A stretch of 64,000 bases of DNA from Imbricaverruca yamaguchii (Eukaryota; Arthropoda; Thecostraca; Neoverrucidae), in NCBI GenBank assembly GCA_034440575.1, contig JAOTOL010001614.1, forward strand, positions 1,690,001 to 1,754,000. The letters are read 5' to 3'. Below the pieces are notes generated by a model. It was not told where the DNA came from. It made no database searches and was given only the letters and a program-made list of their open reading frames with translations. The position numbers were made by a program, and so were the translations under genes. Below are positions 35,873-47,136 of this stretch, piece by piece. Every line of letters starts with the position of its first letter. Position 1 is the first letter of the stretch.

Positions 35873-35895
35873 ATTCCCATCCCCCGTGCCTTAAT
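35873..35895 (-). mobile_element. SINE family A, tRNA-like head remnant
   Basis: tcactcggtcattcccat matches the reverse head of family A (ccactcggacattcccgc at 54697-54715). It is the continuation of the SINE split by the TTAA element. Confidence 0.65.
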
Positions 35896-36004
35896 CCACT
35901 GTTTGTATGTTTAGAATACATAGGGTGCGCTCCCAGTCCCAAAGTTTCGGGTGTAGCATCTCCATTCTTTTACAAGCGCTTATGCAAAAGAAACGAACGG
36001 AGTC

Positions 36005-37030
36005 AAACTATTGCTGATATTTGCAAAAGAAACCTTGTCCTGCTGTAGTTAACTTTAATTTTGAATTGATGACTTTTAAGTGCATCATTTCTGTTAGATT
36101 CAAATATTTACCTAATATCTCCATCCTCCTGACCATGAACAAATTTAAAGACCTCAATCAGTACTCCTCTCAACTTTCTATATCTAAGTGAAAACATGTT
36201 CACTTTCTTCAATCTTTCCTCATGTGTCAGGTTGCTTATGTCATTAATCATTTTTGGTGGCCATATTTTGTACTCTCTAAAAGCCAACAATCTTTTTCAT
36301 ACATAGGAGACCAAGCTTGGATGCATTATTCCAAATGTGGCCTGACATATGCACAGTAAAGCTTCCTGATGACTTCCTCACTTATGTATGATACATTCCT
36401 ATTTATTGCCCGGAGCATTCTCAGTGCCTTCTTCCTGGCTTCCTTGGTCTGTTCTGATGCCCCCAATTTTGTGTTTAGAATAACACCTAAATCCTTCTCC
36501 TGTTGAGTCACTGATAGCACTTGGCCACCCATCAAGTATGGAGCCTTCATATGCTGCTTACCTACATGCATGATTTTGCACTTATCAAAATCAAATTCCA
36601 TTTGCCATTCTTCGGACCACTTCACAAGTTCGTCTAAGTCTTTTTGCAGCGAGATATGCTCATCTTGACCTGTTATTGCACTAAAGACCTTCAAATCATC
36701 CGCAAATTTCAAACCTTTTTGCTTAGGCCACTTTCAATGTTATTTTCAAATATAATGAGCAGTAGTGGCCCCAGTACTGACCCCTGGGGGACTTCACTAA
36801 GAACATTTTGCCATGATGATGTTGTACCATTTAGCATCACTCTTTGCTGTCTATCTGAAAGCCACAACTCTATCCATTTTAAGATGCTACCTGCAATACC
36901 ATGGGACTGAAGCTGTATCATTAACCGTTTATGTGGTACCTTGTCAAAGGCCTTACTAAAGTCAAGATATGCTACATCAACCTGATTTTCCTGATCAAAT
37001 TGTTCTATATTACACATAATTATTACACAG
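36005..37030 (-). mobile_element. LINE fragment with intact RT catalytic motif
   Basis: The minus strand encodes the RT from DFSKAFDKVPHKRL and LSEVPQGSVLGPLL through MKFADDLKVFSAITGQDEHI to NVSYISEEVIRKLYCAYVRP. It is about 80-85% similar to the copy at 52840-53780. It includes the FADD box that the other copy has lost. Frames break at about 36711/36709 and after HLE near 36326. Both the 5' half and the 3' tail are missing. Confidence 0.92.
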
Positions 37031-37299
37031 TACACAGAATATCTGTGTCAGAATGTAGTATCTGAGACACCTCTCATATCAATACTGAGTATGGATATTG
37101 CGAATAAGACATGTATATATTGTATCCCGCTCTCGTTCCCGATCTAATTACATGCATATACGATGCTAGAATCTATGCAACTAGCTCAACATTCGTTTTG
37201 AGTGGGTGAACGCTTGGGTGAATCAATTCAAGACAATGACTACGAACTTTGGTAGTTATATGATTGTGATGAGGACCCATTTATATCTTCCATAGTCCT
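37031..37299. other. No recognised gene
   Basis: Short AT-rich spacer with nothing identifiable. Confidence 0.5.
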
Positions 37300-37600
37300 A
37301 TAGGTCGGCCGTAGTACAAGGCTTACCCTAGTTCCATATCTGTCCTAGTAGCAGGTTTGCCCTTGCTTCAAGTTCAAGGTCTGCCCTAGTTCCAGATCTG
37401 CCCTTGCTTCAAGTCTGCCCTTGCCCTGTATGTCCTAGTCCCGGTCTGCCCTAGTTTCAGGTGTGTCCCACTCCCAGATTTGATGAAGTCCCAAGGACTG
37501 ATCGACTCCCGTATAACCGCCCTAGCCCTTCAAGTTTATCCTACTCACACGTCTGCCCAAGTCCTGCAAGGTCTGCCCTAATCCTAAGTGTTCCCTGGTC
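37300..37600. repeat. Degenerate 20-30-bp tandem repeat
   Basis: Irregular reiteration of gccctagttccagatctgcc, cttgcttcaagtctgccctt and tcctagtcccggtctgccct. It is too diverged for a fixed unit. No coding sense. Confidence 0.75.
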
Positions 37601-38007
37601 ACAGGGCCGCTCGACTTCTGCAGATATGTGCAGCAAAGCAAGCGTTATTCAGCGTCCAATCCCAGCCGAGGGACATGTGTCGTGTGCTGCGCGATTCCTG
37701 ACGTCATCAATAGCTGTTCTGGAGACAGGGGACCATGTTGTGCGGAGACAGTGTATGCGCCAATTCCTTTCACGCGGCCGCCGGTGTGCAGCGCTGGGCG
37801 GGGGCAGCCTTGAGCGGGATCATGTGATCCCGGCGGCCGGCCGCCCGGTCCGTGCACACGTGCACATAAGCAGGCAGATAGACGTGACGAAACGGCGGCT
37901 TGCCGAGGTGCCGGGGCTCGAGGCTTTCCCAACCGTCCCGTCAGCCGCCCAGGGCAGCCGCCGCTGCTGGCTGGCTGGCGTCTGACGGGTCGAGACGGCC
38001 GGCCCGG

Positions 38008-38161
38008 GGTGGCTGCACGACTCGACAAAAACTGGTCCGCCTCGTGCTCGGCACGCGAATGGCGGCCGAAACTGCACGCCTGCTCATCGGCGAAAAACTC
38101 GTCCCGCTGGAACCACCACTGGTGTTGGCCGTGCGGCATGTGGTGTCCGTGCGGCAGTGTC
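38008..38161 (-). CDS. Candidate exon with HMPHGQ motif
   Basis: Minus strand: acceptor TAATTTTAG at 38163-38162, then (one base) TLPHGHHMPHGQHQWWFQRD, EFFADEQACSFGRHSRAEHE and ADQFLSS. The charged, non-repetitive middle and GC3 bias look coding. The frame stays open to 37645 with increasingly low-quality composition, so the 3' boundary is unknown. The first codons repeat the hexapeptide HMPHGQ found tandemly in the array at 38430-38690, 270 bp upstream. No family is recognised. Confidence 0.4.
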
Positions 38162-38429
38162 CTAAAATTACTTCACCATTAACTGTGTGGGTGAAGAAAG
38201 AAGTTGCTTGGAAATGGTGAAAGATTGGAAGAAAATAAAGGATCTCCACCGAAGGATTAAAAAGCAGAATGCCTTTCACTTCAGTCACATGCATTTTACA
38301 TTACTTAGCAGTTGTGTGATGATGACTGCCCACACATCATGTGGCAAAACGGCAAAAACCTAAGACAAGGATGAAATAGGACAATTCCATTAACTGTGAA
38401 TTTCCAGGCCACATTGTCAATTATTTTAC

Positions 38430-38690
38430 ACTACCGTGCGGTGTGTTCTGGTCGTGCGGCATGTGCTGTTCGTGCGGCATGTGTCGTCCGTGCGGCATGT
38501 GCTGGCCGTACGGCATGTGTTGGCCGTGCGGTATGTGTTGGCCGTGCGGTATGTTGGCCGTGCGGTATGTGTTGGCCGTGCGGTATGTGTTGGCCGTGCG
38601 GTATGTGTTGCCCGTGTGGCATGTGTTGCCCGTGCGGCATGTGTTGTCCGTGCGGCATGTGTTGCCCGTGCGGCATGCTGGCCGTGCTCG
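38430..38690 (-). repeat. 18-bp minisatellite coding for HMPHGQ/HIPHGQ
   Basis: About 14 units of gtgcggcatgtgttggcc (plus strand). On the minus strand, one frame reads MPHGQH repeatedly for eight units before a 4-bp deletion near 38550 shifts it. Unit length is a multiple of three, and the same motif opens the candidate exon at 38161. It may be a coding repeat or another exon-edge expansion. Confidence 0.85.
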
Positions 38691-38873
38691 CGCTGCACGC
38701 TGCAGAAACGCTTGGTGCTTTAGAAGTGAGCTCGAGGGCGATAAGGTTATGCATTGCGTGCACCAAGGACCGCCGGGTCTACCTAACCAAGGCTGAATAT
38801 CCGGAAACGACCCTGCGGATGGATAGGATTTGCACATTTGCATTGATCATTTGCTGGTGTTAATCAGTGTTAA

Positions 38874-39530
38874 TCATCGCTTGTCGCAGCACAAGCTCAA
38901 GTATGGCGCTCCTTTGAATGTGAGGCTCACATTGGCTTATTGCATCGCTATCACGGTTGCAAGAGCAAACAGAAGGTTTATCCGTGGTATGAAGACGTTC
39001 CGTTGGTTGCGCCAGACTCGTTCGACTACGCGGCATTACTGCCGGCTTAACATGCTCAAGTCCGTTCAGCTATTGTTCATGCTCGCGTGGTTGGAGCGGT
39101 GTTGCAAATAGATGTATTGCACAAAGGCTTGCGTACCAGTGATTTATTATGTGGTTCGACTGCCGTTGCTAAATCCGTTCAGTTCTTACCATCATCTTCT
39201 AAAGAATTGCAAAAATACCAGGCATATTTTGCGCAAACAGATGCAATTTTCCGCCGCTTGTTTGACAAACGCATTGGCAGAGCTCACGTATCCCTTTGTT
39301 TGCCTTGCATGTACGTCGGACGCTCCCAATATACCTGCACATTTACCGAGCATCCTGCTACAGTAAACACCACCAGTAATGGCTCTGGAACGCTGCCTTG
39401 GGCGGTTTTGCTATCGCCTCCTTCAATCTTTCCTTCGACTGATGTCCAACAATCATCCAATCACTCGCTGTCTGAACTGGGGAATTCGCCCCTAGTGAAG
39501 GTGCATGCCGAGCAATTATCCCGAGGGTAA
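38874..39530 (+). pseudogene. Unrecognised 218-codon reading frame with one stop
   Basis: A single plus-strand frame is open from 38874 to the TAA at 39528 except for one TAA at 39048-39050. Composition is protein-like on both sides of the stop (for example SFECEAHIGLLHRYHGC before, VVGAVLQIDVLHKGLRTSDL and KELQKYQAYFAQTDAIFRRL after). No catalytic motif is recognised. Codon use is less GC-rich than the host exons. It is most simply a decayed gene from a mobile or viral-like element; I cannot name the family. Confidence 0.5.
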
Positions 39531-42170
39531 TCATAATCAGCTAAATATAGGCGTCCAAGTGTTCCAAAACTCCCTTGTCCACCCGCCAAGGTCATGGGTG
39601 GTGAGGCAAGATCTTCGTGCCAAAGATCAAGTTCAATGTTATCATTGGACGTTGTCAATGTTATCAGCTGATCTCTGATTTCGCTATGATGCGAGTACAT
39701 GCAGACAACAGGGCATCACACCAACAATGCAGTCGCTTTACAAAATGCCAAGCTGAACGAAAACGACTACTGTCTGATGAAACATACACAGCCGCTGAAG
39801 ACGCCTCGAACACTTGGACCGGCTCGTCCCGTGAGGACGCAGCTCTGGTCCAAGGGTTCAGACGTGGACGCTTGGCCGTGAACCCCGCAGCCGCGATCGT
39901 GGCCGCAGGCAGGGGCATTCGCCGAAAGTGAAACGTCCCTGCTGAGCCCACTTTCCCCGCTCCCACAGACCACACATATTCATCACACGGAGATAAACGG
40001 ACACGGACGCACATCCATACATGCCGATCCATATACTCACAAGGTACACAGATGCACACACACACACAGCCGGCTCTCGGAAGGTCTGAAGATGCTGATG
40101 AGCCCCTATGAAGAGATCTGAAGCCCCTCACATGGAGTGCCCCCACACCCTTCAACGCCACCGGAAATCCTGGGTCCGCCCCGGCCAGGTGAGTTTTACC
40201 TTGTTTAGTACGTAGTGAAGCAAGTGTCGGGAAATATTTTGGGGCCCACTTTGCCAAACCTGAGCGAAGGTATCTCAGGCAAAAACAAAACAAAAAAAGC
40301 TGAAAAGCAATGTATTCTCCGCTAGAAGGTTTTGGACTGAAATTCGCTGCAAATTTTTTATGATATAGATGTGCTTGAATAGTGTTAATTTTCCAACAGA
40401 TTACAGAACGAAGATGCTGTAGCATTGCGGATTGCCCGCGCCCCGGCAACGTAGTAGGCTAGATGTAACGTTAGTTTCCAGTCAAATCTCGTTAGTTCCT
40501 ATGGTTTCCTATAGGAAAAACAAATGATCCCATCTGGAGTGGATACTGTCAGCGGTGGAATTTCCAATTCCTTTACTATGGCTTAGGCCACACCATTTTT
40601 GCCTTGATTCCACCAACTTTTTATTCTCTGCGTATGGTACCACATGAGAAGGGCCCCATTGACCAAATTTGCAGCCCTCATTGCATCCAGGCATTGGGTC
40701 GCACCAACAGTTTTCGAATTTATCCATCCATGGGTACTGTATTTGTGGAATCATCGGTTCGTGACCAAAGTAATGCCAATTCAAAGGAGCGTAAATTGTT
40801 GTCCGGGCCAATGCGGTTAACTTGGACCGTTTTCAGAAAATCGGAGCATAAGTTTTGCTTTTCGGTCTGCTTCTGATTTCTGGACTCGACAAAATTTGAA
40901 CCATATAGAACATGCCGCACGCTCTAATCCAGCTAGCCGTGATGAGCTAAGCACATTTTTACGCATCAAGTGGTGGTAAAGTTTATGGGGCCGCTACTTT
41001 TCCCAGAATCGTCCAATTGGCTCAGCTACAGCTTGATAAAAATAACATTGTCAGCTGGGTTCGAACACTATCATAAGGAACACATCATGGTTTTCACACT
41101 ATGCAGTGTGTTTGTGTTCTGAGTTCAGACCTAGCCGAAAACGCGTTGAGCGCACCTTTGACCAATATGGGGGGAGGAGCATGCAGTCCTTCATAAATAT
41201 TGCCGTTCGCCCAAGGTTGGCGAGGGGGGAGTCCTGTCCTCTACCTCAGAGTGGAGGAGGGAAAACTTCATTCCCCTCTGTGGGGGGGGGGGGGCGCCAA
41301 TGTCCGCATCCTGAGAGCGACTTATGGTGTGAAAGAAGTGGCATATCCGATCGGATTCGGCAAGGACCAGTCAGAAGCGAAGAATCAGCTATCCCTACTT
41401 CATTCCTGACTCAAAACCGAACCGGTGATAGACGATGAAATCATTTGGTGCAATGAGTTCCAGATCTTCTGGATGCCTCCGAATTGCAAAGCGTTCACAT
41501 TGCGGAGATACAGTGGCGCAACGACAAAATTCTGGAAATATTTGAGGTAAGACAGATAAATCTTGTGCAAAGCGATATGCTATTGCGAGGTATGGTTTCC
41601 TCATGGTCACATTTGGTGCATTTCCAAACAAGGAATTATGCAGAATTCTTTGCTCGTATTAGGAAAGAGTCAGGTACCGATGTGCCGAGCACCGATGACG
41701 CCGCTGCGAGTTTTGCTGGGTACGTACGGCTCATTTATGACGCATATGCGATGCATTTAAATTAACTTCTCACGAACTCAGATGATTGAATATGATCGAT
41801 TGAGAAGATTGCTTAATCACACATCAATACTTGCGCCGGAAGATCTTTCACATAACGTGTGATGGAAGAGTGCGGGCGGATTCGTCACCGCCTAAGATCT
41901 CGGAAACCACTGAAGCTGGAAGTGCAAAATGCGGAGGGTAGATCACGGCTGTAGTGAACTCACTTCAATGTCAATTTGATGAACCTAGGTTAAGGCCGTC
42001 CGAGACAAATGAGGTGGAGGCCGACAGCCACACCGCGCCGACGACGCCTTTGTGACCCCGAACGCCCGGCGGCTGGACGGCCGGCCGGCGGTCGGCCGGG
42101 ATGGTCGGTCGGGATGGTCGGCCGGCTGGGGGACCGTGGATGATGATGTACACCTCGACTGCCAGCCCGC
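39531..42170. other. No recognised gene
   Basis: 2.6 kb. A minus-strand frame at 40811-40509 is rich in Trp and Cys (FENCWCDPMPGCNEGCKFG) but has no known family. A plus-strand frame at 41484-41765 is also unrecognised. A short ac tract lies at 40055-40068. A GC-rich block (42000-42165, minus frame with VEVYIIHGPPAGRPSRP) follows a CTGGCAG acceptor-like site and may be an exon, but support is weak. Confidence 0.45.
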
Positions 42171-42350
42171 TTCGTCAACTTTGCACCGCGCAGTTCATAT
42201 ATTTGCCGACGGATTTCGATTTTGTTTGCTGCATAGGATGTGCAGATCAATTGTTAAAGCAGTTACAAGACTTGATTACAATATTCCCGACAGTTTATGA
42301 GATATCGGCGAAAGTCATGGTTTCCGCCCTCTCTCCAGTGCGCGTGTTAT
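42171..42350. repeat. Interspersed repeat, copy 1 (partner at 61215-61430)
   Basis: tttgcaccgcgcagttcata, tatttgccgacggatttcga, ttttgtttgctgcataggat and cccgacagtttatgag match 61233-61361. This is a dispersed family of unknown class. Confidence 0.75.
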
Positions 42351-43827
42351 GACTATAATCCGCTTTCTTGTTTTGCCAAAAGTATCTTGGTATATCACCC
42401 TAAATTCAAACACAAACTTGGCACACTATCAACTAATAACGCAATAAGATCATTTTGGAAAAAAAAACCACATGCTCTCGAATACCCACAGTTGAATTGG
42501 TGAGTCTTTGGACACACAAATGCAAAGCAGATTATAACAATCTGAAGAGAAAATGACTAGAAAACGCCAACAAAAGAACAGCCGGCGTGAGTAAATAACC
42601 CTTGCTCATGAAACAAACCTTCTAGCGCTCGATATTTTATAGTGCAGACCCTCACGTGACGGAGGCTTTCCAGCTACGATTTTCAATTCCCCAATATAGT
42701 AATGTACCCAGAAGATCACGGAGTTTGTTGAATTTAAATGATCTTGGTTGGCCTATGGTTGCATGCTGAAGTATTGGTGTCAGCGGTGAGACCTAACATT
42801 GTCAGGTGCTTCAGATCCTGACGCATCGACATTCCTTAACATTTGCGTAGGTCAAAGATACATTCGGGACAGAAGTTTTACATTTCCATGTCGGAATCAA
42901 TGATGAAGATGTGCTTTTTTGCCGTTGCAAGGTCAACCGATTGCGAGAAATACTTTCTTCCAAAAACAGGCGCTCCTGAAGCAGACATTGGGACAAATTA
43001 TGTGTTTCTGAATCAAAGCATGAAGTGGAAATAGCAGTGTTTCATTTTATTGCCCTAGATAGGCTTACTAACGAGGCGCATGTTTCTGATTTGGCCTACT
43101 GAGGTGGACAATTAGTTCGTAGCATAATGGCGTGTAATACTGACAGATGTGACGACAACTGAGAGAAGCTTAGCCGTGCAAGTGCTGCGGAGCTTGAGTG
43201 TATCACCTGACTTGTTTGACATGCAGACACATAAAAAAATCGGTTGTGGTATAAAAATCAAATCTTTACATTTGATGATGCAGGGAAGAAAGGTTAGCTT
43301 TTTTGTGTCCACTGAGGGATCTACGAAAATGCAAGCAATCCTATCGAAGGGGTCGATTTTGAAGTAAAGATTGTATAATTTATGACATGTGTTGAGGCAT
43401 AGGCATAATTAAGTGCAAAGAATAGTATCTTAACCCAGCTCATCTCACAAAGTTCAGCTCATCTCACAAATTAAGCTGTGGCTTTAAAATCCGACGAACT
43501 AAGATGTTTACACTTTTGCCAATATATATATGTACATATCCCATATATTTCCATTCAATTTAGTTCATATTCGGAATTTTGCGCTGCAAAACTGATTTGT
43601 GTAGTTTGCCATTTGTCGATGTTTGCCATCTCTCCTGCCTGAGTGCATGCAGAGGCACCACTCAATGCAACAAAACATGTGTAACGTTAACAACCGGAAA
43701 TTGCATCGAAAGCTTTAACTGTATCTCTGAAGGTTCTGTCCAGGCCGAATTTAGGCTTGCCGGCACACATAGGCGAGCTAAGTTCAGGTCGGGCAGACAC
43801 AAGTAACCTGGGCACACAGCTACTCAC
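42351..43827. other. Putative intron downstream of candidate first exon; nothing identified
   Basis: 1.5 kb. If the minus-strand promoter at 43.87 kb is real, the second exon should lie here or further left. I see no signal-peptide-like exon with a good acceptor. Confidence 0.4.
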
Positions 43828-43839
43828 CAGTCTGAGCAT
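43828..43839 (-). CDS. Candidate 12-nt first coding exon (MLRL)
   Basis: Minus strand: GGTCGCC ATG CTC AGA CTG followed by GTGAGT. A phase-0 intron after about four codons that interrupts a signal peptide is typical of arthropod cuticle and other secreted-protein genes. The neighbouring cuticle gene here also needs such an exon before its phase-0 acceptor. A TATA box and initiator lie at the expected distances upstream. The downstream exon is not identified, so the product is unknown. Confidence 0.45.
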
Positions 43840-43865
43840 GGCGACCGAGATGCGAAGGGAGGTGG

Positions 43866-43903
43866 ACTGTCGGCGCCATCTGCCGCCGCCGGCCTCTTAT
43901 ACC
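43866..43903 (-). promoter_or_regulatory. TATA box plus initiator
   Basis: Minus strand: GGTATAAGAGG (TATA at 43901-43894) and an ACAGT initiator-like motif with A at 43868, 33 nt downstream of the first T of the TATA. The implied 5' UTR to ATG 43839 is 29 nt. The spacing fits arthropod TATA-Inr promoters. The 37-bp array begins about 75 bp upstream. Confidence 0.5.
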
Positions 43904-43974
43904 GGCATCGGTCAGCCGGTGACCTCGACACTTTCATCTCGCCACTGACCAGCCCGCCTCCCGGCCAGCCACCG

Positions 43975-44890
43975 GTCAGCTGACACGATGGTGGGTGGTA
44001 CCAGCGGTCCGGTCAGCTGACACGGTGGTGGATGGTACCAGCGGCCCGGTCAGCTGACACGATGGTGGGTGGTACCAGCGGCCCGGTCAGCTGACACGAT
44101 GGTGGGTGGTACCAGCGGTCCGGTCAGCTGACACATGATGGTGGTACCAGCGGTCCGTCAGCTGACACGATTGGTGGTACCGCGGCGGTCAGCTGACACG
44201 GTGTGTGGTACCGTCCCGGTCGCTGACACGATGTGGGTGGTACCGGGCCGGTCAGCTGATACCAGCGGCCTGGTCTGGTGATACCGCGGTCGGTCAGCTG
44301 ACACGATGGTGGGTGGTACCAGCGGCGGTCAGCTGATATGATGGTGGTGCCACGCCGTCGCTGACACGAGGGGTTGCCAGCGGCCCGGTCAGCTGATACC
44401 ATCGGCCTGGTCTGGTGGTACCAGCGGTCCGGTCAGCTGACACGATGGTGGGTGCCACCAGCGGTCCGGTCAGCTGACACGATGGTGGGTGGTACCAGCG
44501 GTCCGGTCAGCTGACACGATGGTGGGTGGTACCAGCGGCCCGGTCAGCTGATATGATGTCACGGTCCGGTCAGCTGACACGATGTGTGTGCCGGGCCCGG
44601 TCGCTGATACCATCGGCCTGTTGGTGGTACCAGGGTCCGGTCAGCTGACACGATGGTGGGTGCCACCAGCGGTCCGGTCAGCTGACACGATGGTGGGTGG
44701 TACCAGCGGCCCGGTCAGCTGACACGGTGGTGGGTGGTACCAGCGTCCCGGTCAGCTGACACGGTGGTGGGTGGTACCAGCGGTCAGGACAACTGACACG
44801 GTGGTGGGTGGTACCAGCGGCCCGGTCAGCTGATATGATGGTGGTACCAGCGGTCCGGTCAACTGACACGGTGGTAGTACCACCGCACAC
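43975..44890. repeat. 37-bp minisatellite (ggtcagctgacacg...), array 1
   Basis: About 25 units with cggtcagctgacacgatggt followed by gggtggtaccagcggtc. Many internal deletions between 44150 and 44640. Each unit contains the palindrome cagctg and ggtacc. The same unit forms array 2 at 47810-48225. It lies directly upstream of the candidate minus-strand promoter. Confidence 0.96.
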
Positions 44891-46144
44891 TGTGATAACT
44901 TAAAGTAAAACTGGCCAGAAATAATTGCGAATATGCTAGTTACAGGAGCGATTTTGGTCTAAAGCGGAAGAGCTTAAAATTGGGAACATATGGAGAAGCT
45001 CTATTGTCCTAAAGATTGCTTAGCACAGGAATCAGTCCAGAGTTCATACCTACTGGACGAAGGGAGCATTTCCCTCCCCTAATTTTGCATCCGCTAAATA
45101 TTTCGAGAACCAATTGAGGTAGACAGCTCAAATTGTACAAACTCCTACATGAGTACCCAGTGCTCCTTGTTTTAAAAGATCAATATCCGGTCATGCATGG
45201 CGACATTATGACATCATAAGCAAAGTCCGCTGCCTCCCGTACGCTACATAATTATCTGTCAGCGTTTGCTTTGTAAGCATTATGCACTGCAATTGTGACC
45301 TAATAATTGCTACGCAGAGTAGGTCCAAGACTTCCTTGTCTTAAATGGCTGAAATTATTCCAAAACATATCCCCAAGACATGACACACAAGCAGAATCTG
45401 TGTCTCTGAAGGCACGTCGAGCTGTGCTCCCGTTGTTCGACGTACCCGAACCACCCGCACGGGGCTGATCCACGACAAGACCCACCTCTCCCGGAACTGC
45501 TGCTATAATTCCTTCTTTCTTTCACACACATCTTGTTTTCTGCGCCAGACACCTCCCACACTTTGACCTCCAGGAGGTAAGATATGTGGAGAAGGCACTC
45601 AAAACATCAAATTCAGGCATGCATAGTTGAGAGACCGAGCTGGCATGTACCCTCGCGGGCAGGTCGAGCTGCGGCAGCAGACAAGTCATTCATCCGACGA
45701 GGTGTGCATCCATGGATGGTGCATGTCATGATGCTACCGGTGTTGATCAGTGTTCGCCACCTTGCGGTCAATCATGGTGAGTTGAAGATTGTACGCCACT
45801 CTGAAACAGGTGCCGTCTATTGCGGCAACGCAGGTCGACCTCAGCAGACTAATCTCGGATTGAACACTGTCTCGTTATTTTTGGGAGGCCTCTGCTGACT
45901 CGCGCTTGTACTGGATCCGCAACGGCCGGCAGAAGCGGGTTGAAGACGGCGTAAGTTGGTCCAGACACAAGTGCCACCCATCGTCAGTTGCAAAGGCACC
46001 AGAGTTGTACAGAACAGATTATGTTCTGCAGCTTCTTCACCATATCCCATCTGTTTGTGTACAGCTTGCTCTGTGGGCTCATCAAATTCCCATTTGTCGT
46101 GAAGCACGGCCGAAATGTAGGTGCTGAATAAAGTCGCCGGCTGG
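44891..46144. other. No recognised gene
   Basis: 1.25 kb. Frames at 45584-45898 (+) and 46107-45841 (-) are mutually antisense and neither contains a motif I recognise. The minus frame may be a decayed continuation of the ORF group at 46145-47031. Confidence 0.45.
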
Positions 46145-46645
46145 TCACCAGGTGAAACTGGCAGACAGCGGGAATGCCACCAGCAGCTGCGTCGTATGAT
46201 CCAGGAGAGCCTGTAGAGGCACCTCAGCTGACGTCTCGGTGAATTGCATGCTGCTGACTGCCGGATAACACTCTACCCGGACCTCATGCACCTTTCCATT
46301 GGCGGCCAGGATGTCTGTCTTTGTCGCATCATTCGTCACTCGGAGGAACACACGTTAGCCGTGCACAGACGAGTCAGCTGCCTCACATTGTCAGCGCCCG
46401 CTCTCCTGACACGCACTCGGGTTGGCTCACTCTAGACCTTCTGAGAGCCCGGCGAATCTTGCTGGGCAGATTCGGCGATTCCCCACTTGTCGCAGCACGA
46501 AAGCCGCATTCTTCATACCCTCAGCACGAGCACTTTGCTTAGCGGTCACCACAAGCTGCAGAGAACTGTGCTGTTGAGCAACCCTTGAGGACGTCGGACG
46601 CTCAGAACTGGCGCTGAGCTGATCGTAGATTCTATAGCTGGTCAT
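46145..46645 (-). pseudogene. Unrecognised ORF with one stop and one frameshift
   Basis: The frame starts at ATG 46645 (MTSYRIYDQLSASSERP), meets TAG at 46429-46427, remains protein-like to about 46355, and then continues in the next frame (RVTNDATKTDILAANGKV, VRVECYPAVSS) to TGA at 46145. The start overlaps the stop of the preceding ORF by ATGA. The sequence has even amino-acid composition and no low complexity. No family is recognised. Confidence 0.45.
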
Positions 46646-46802
46646 TCTCGCGCTCCCTTCATGGCCTCGACATAAAGGAGGATCTTGGCTCCAGCATCAC
46701 CCACGACGCGGTCACGACGTTTCAGGGACATGGAGAACACCTCGGCTCCCGAAAGATAAGTCGCAAACTGACTTCTGAATTTATCCTGAGATCGCTTACA
46801 CT
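46642..46802 (-). pseudogene. Unrecognised short ORF upstream of 46145-46645
   Basis: Open minus-strand frame (SQFATYLSGAEVFSMSLKRR, then GAKILLYVEAMKGARE) ending at TGA 46644-46642, overlapping the next start codon by four bases. No clear start codon of its own. The overlap and same-strand packing are unlike the host genes in this window. Confidence 0.4.
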
Positions 46803-46812
46803 TAAATGACTT

Positions 46813-47031
46813 TCATTTCAAGCTCTTGGCGATCAAATCCTTCGCCTTTTTCGTGTCCACAATCGACGACTCACTCGGGAAATAGTCCTGAGGGACTTCC
46901 TCCGTAACCAACTGCAAACTATAAGAAGATACATGAGCATAATAATTTCCACGCCTAAACGCCTTTGTACTGGCTAGCATGTTCACTAATTCCTTTCTGC
47001 TGACGCGCACCTCCACTTTCACTGTGCGCAA
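46813..47031 (-). CDS. Unrecognised 72-residue ORF, first of a packed group
   Basis: Open frame (TVKVEVRVSRKELVNMLAST, YYAHVSSYSLQLVTEEVPQD, KKAKDLIAKSLK) ending at TGA 46815-46813, about 10 bp before the next ORF. Composition is convincingly protein-like. The three tightly packed minus-strand ORFs suggest a remnant of a compact multi-gene element (Polinton-like or DNA-virus-like), but no hallmark gene is visible, so this is inference only. Confidence 0.4.
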   Translation of the reverse strand: MRTVKVEVRVSRKELVNMLASTKAFRRGNYYAHVSSYSLQLVTEEVPQDYFPSESSIVDTKKAKDLIAKSLK

Positions 47032-47136
47032 AATCCAGCCACCCTGACCCGACCCTTACAGGCAAGGACCCTTTACGTGACCTATGGCGACTCAGTCGCC
47101 TTGTCAGGTCGAGGAGTTCTTTTTTTTTTGGCGCAG

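Noticed and set aside
43975..44890. CRISPR array
   Set aside because: Units are directly adjacent with no unique spacers, there are no cas genes, and the sequence is eukaryotic.
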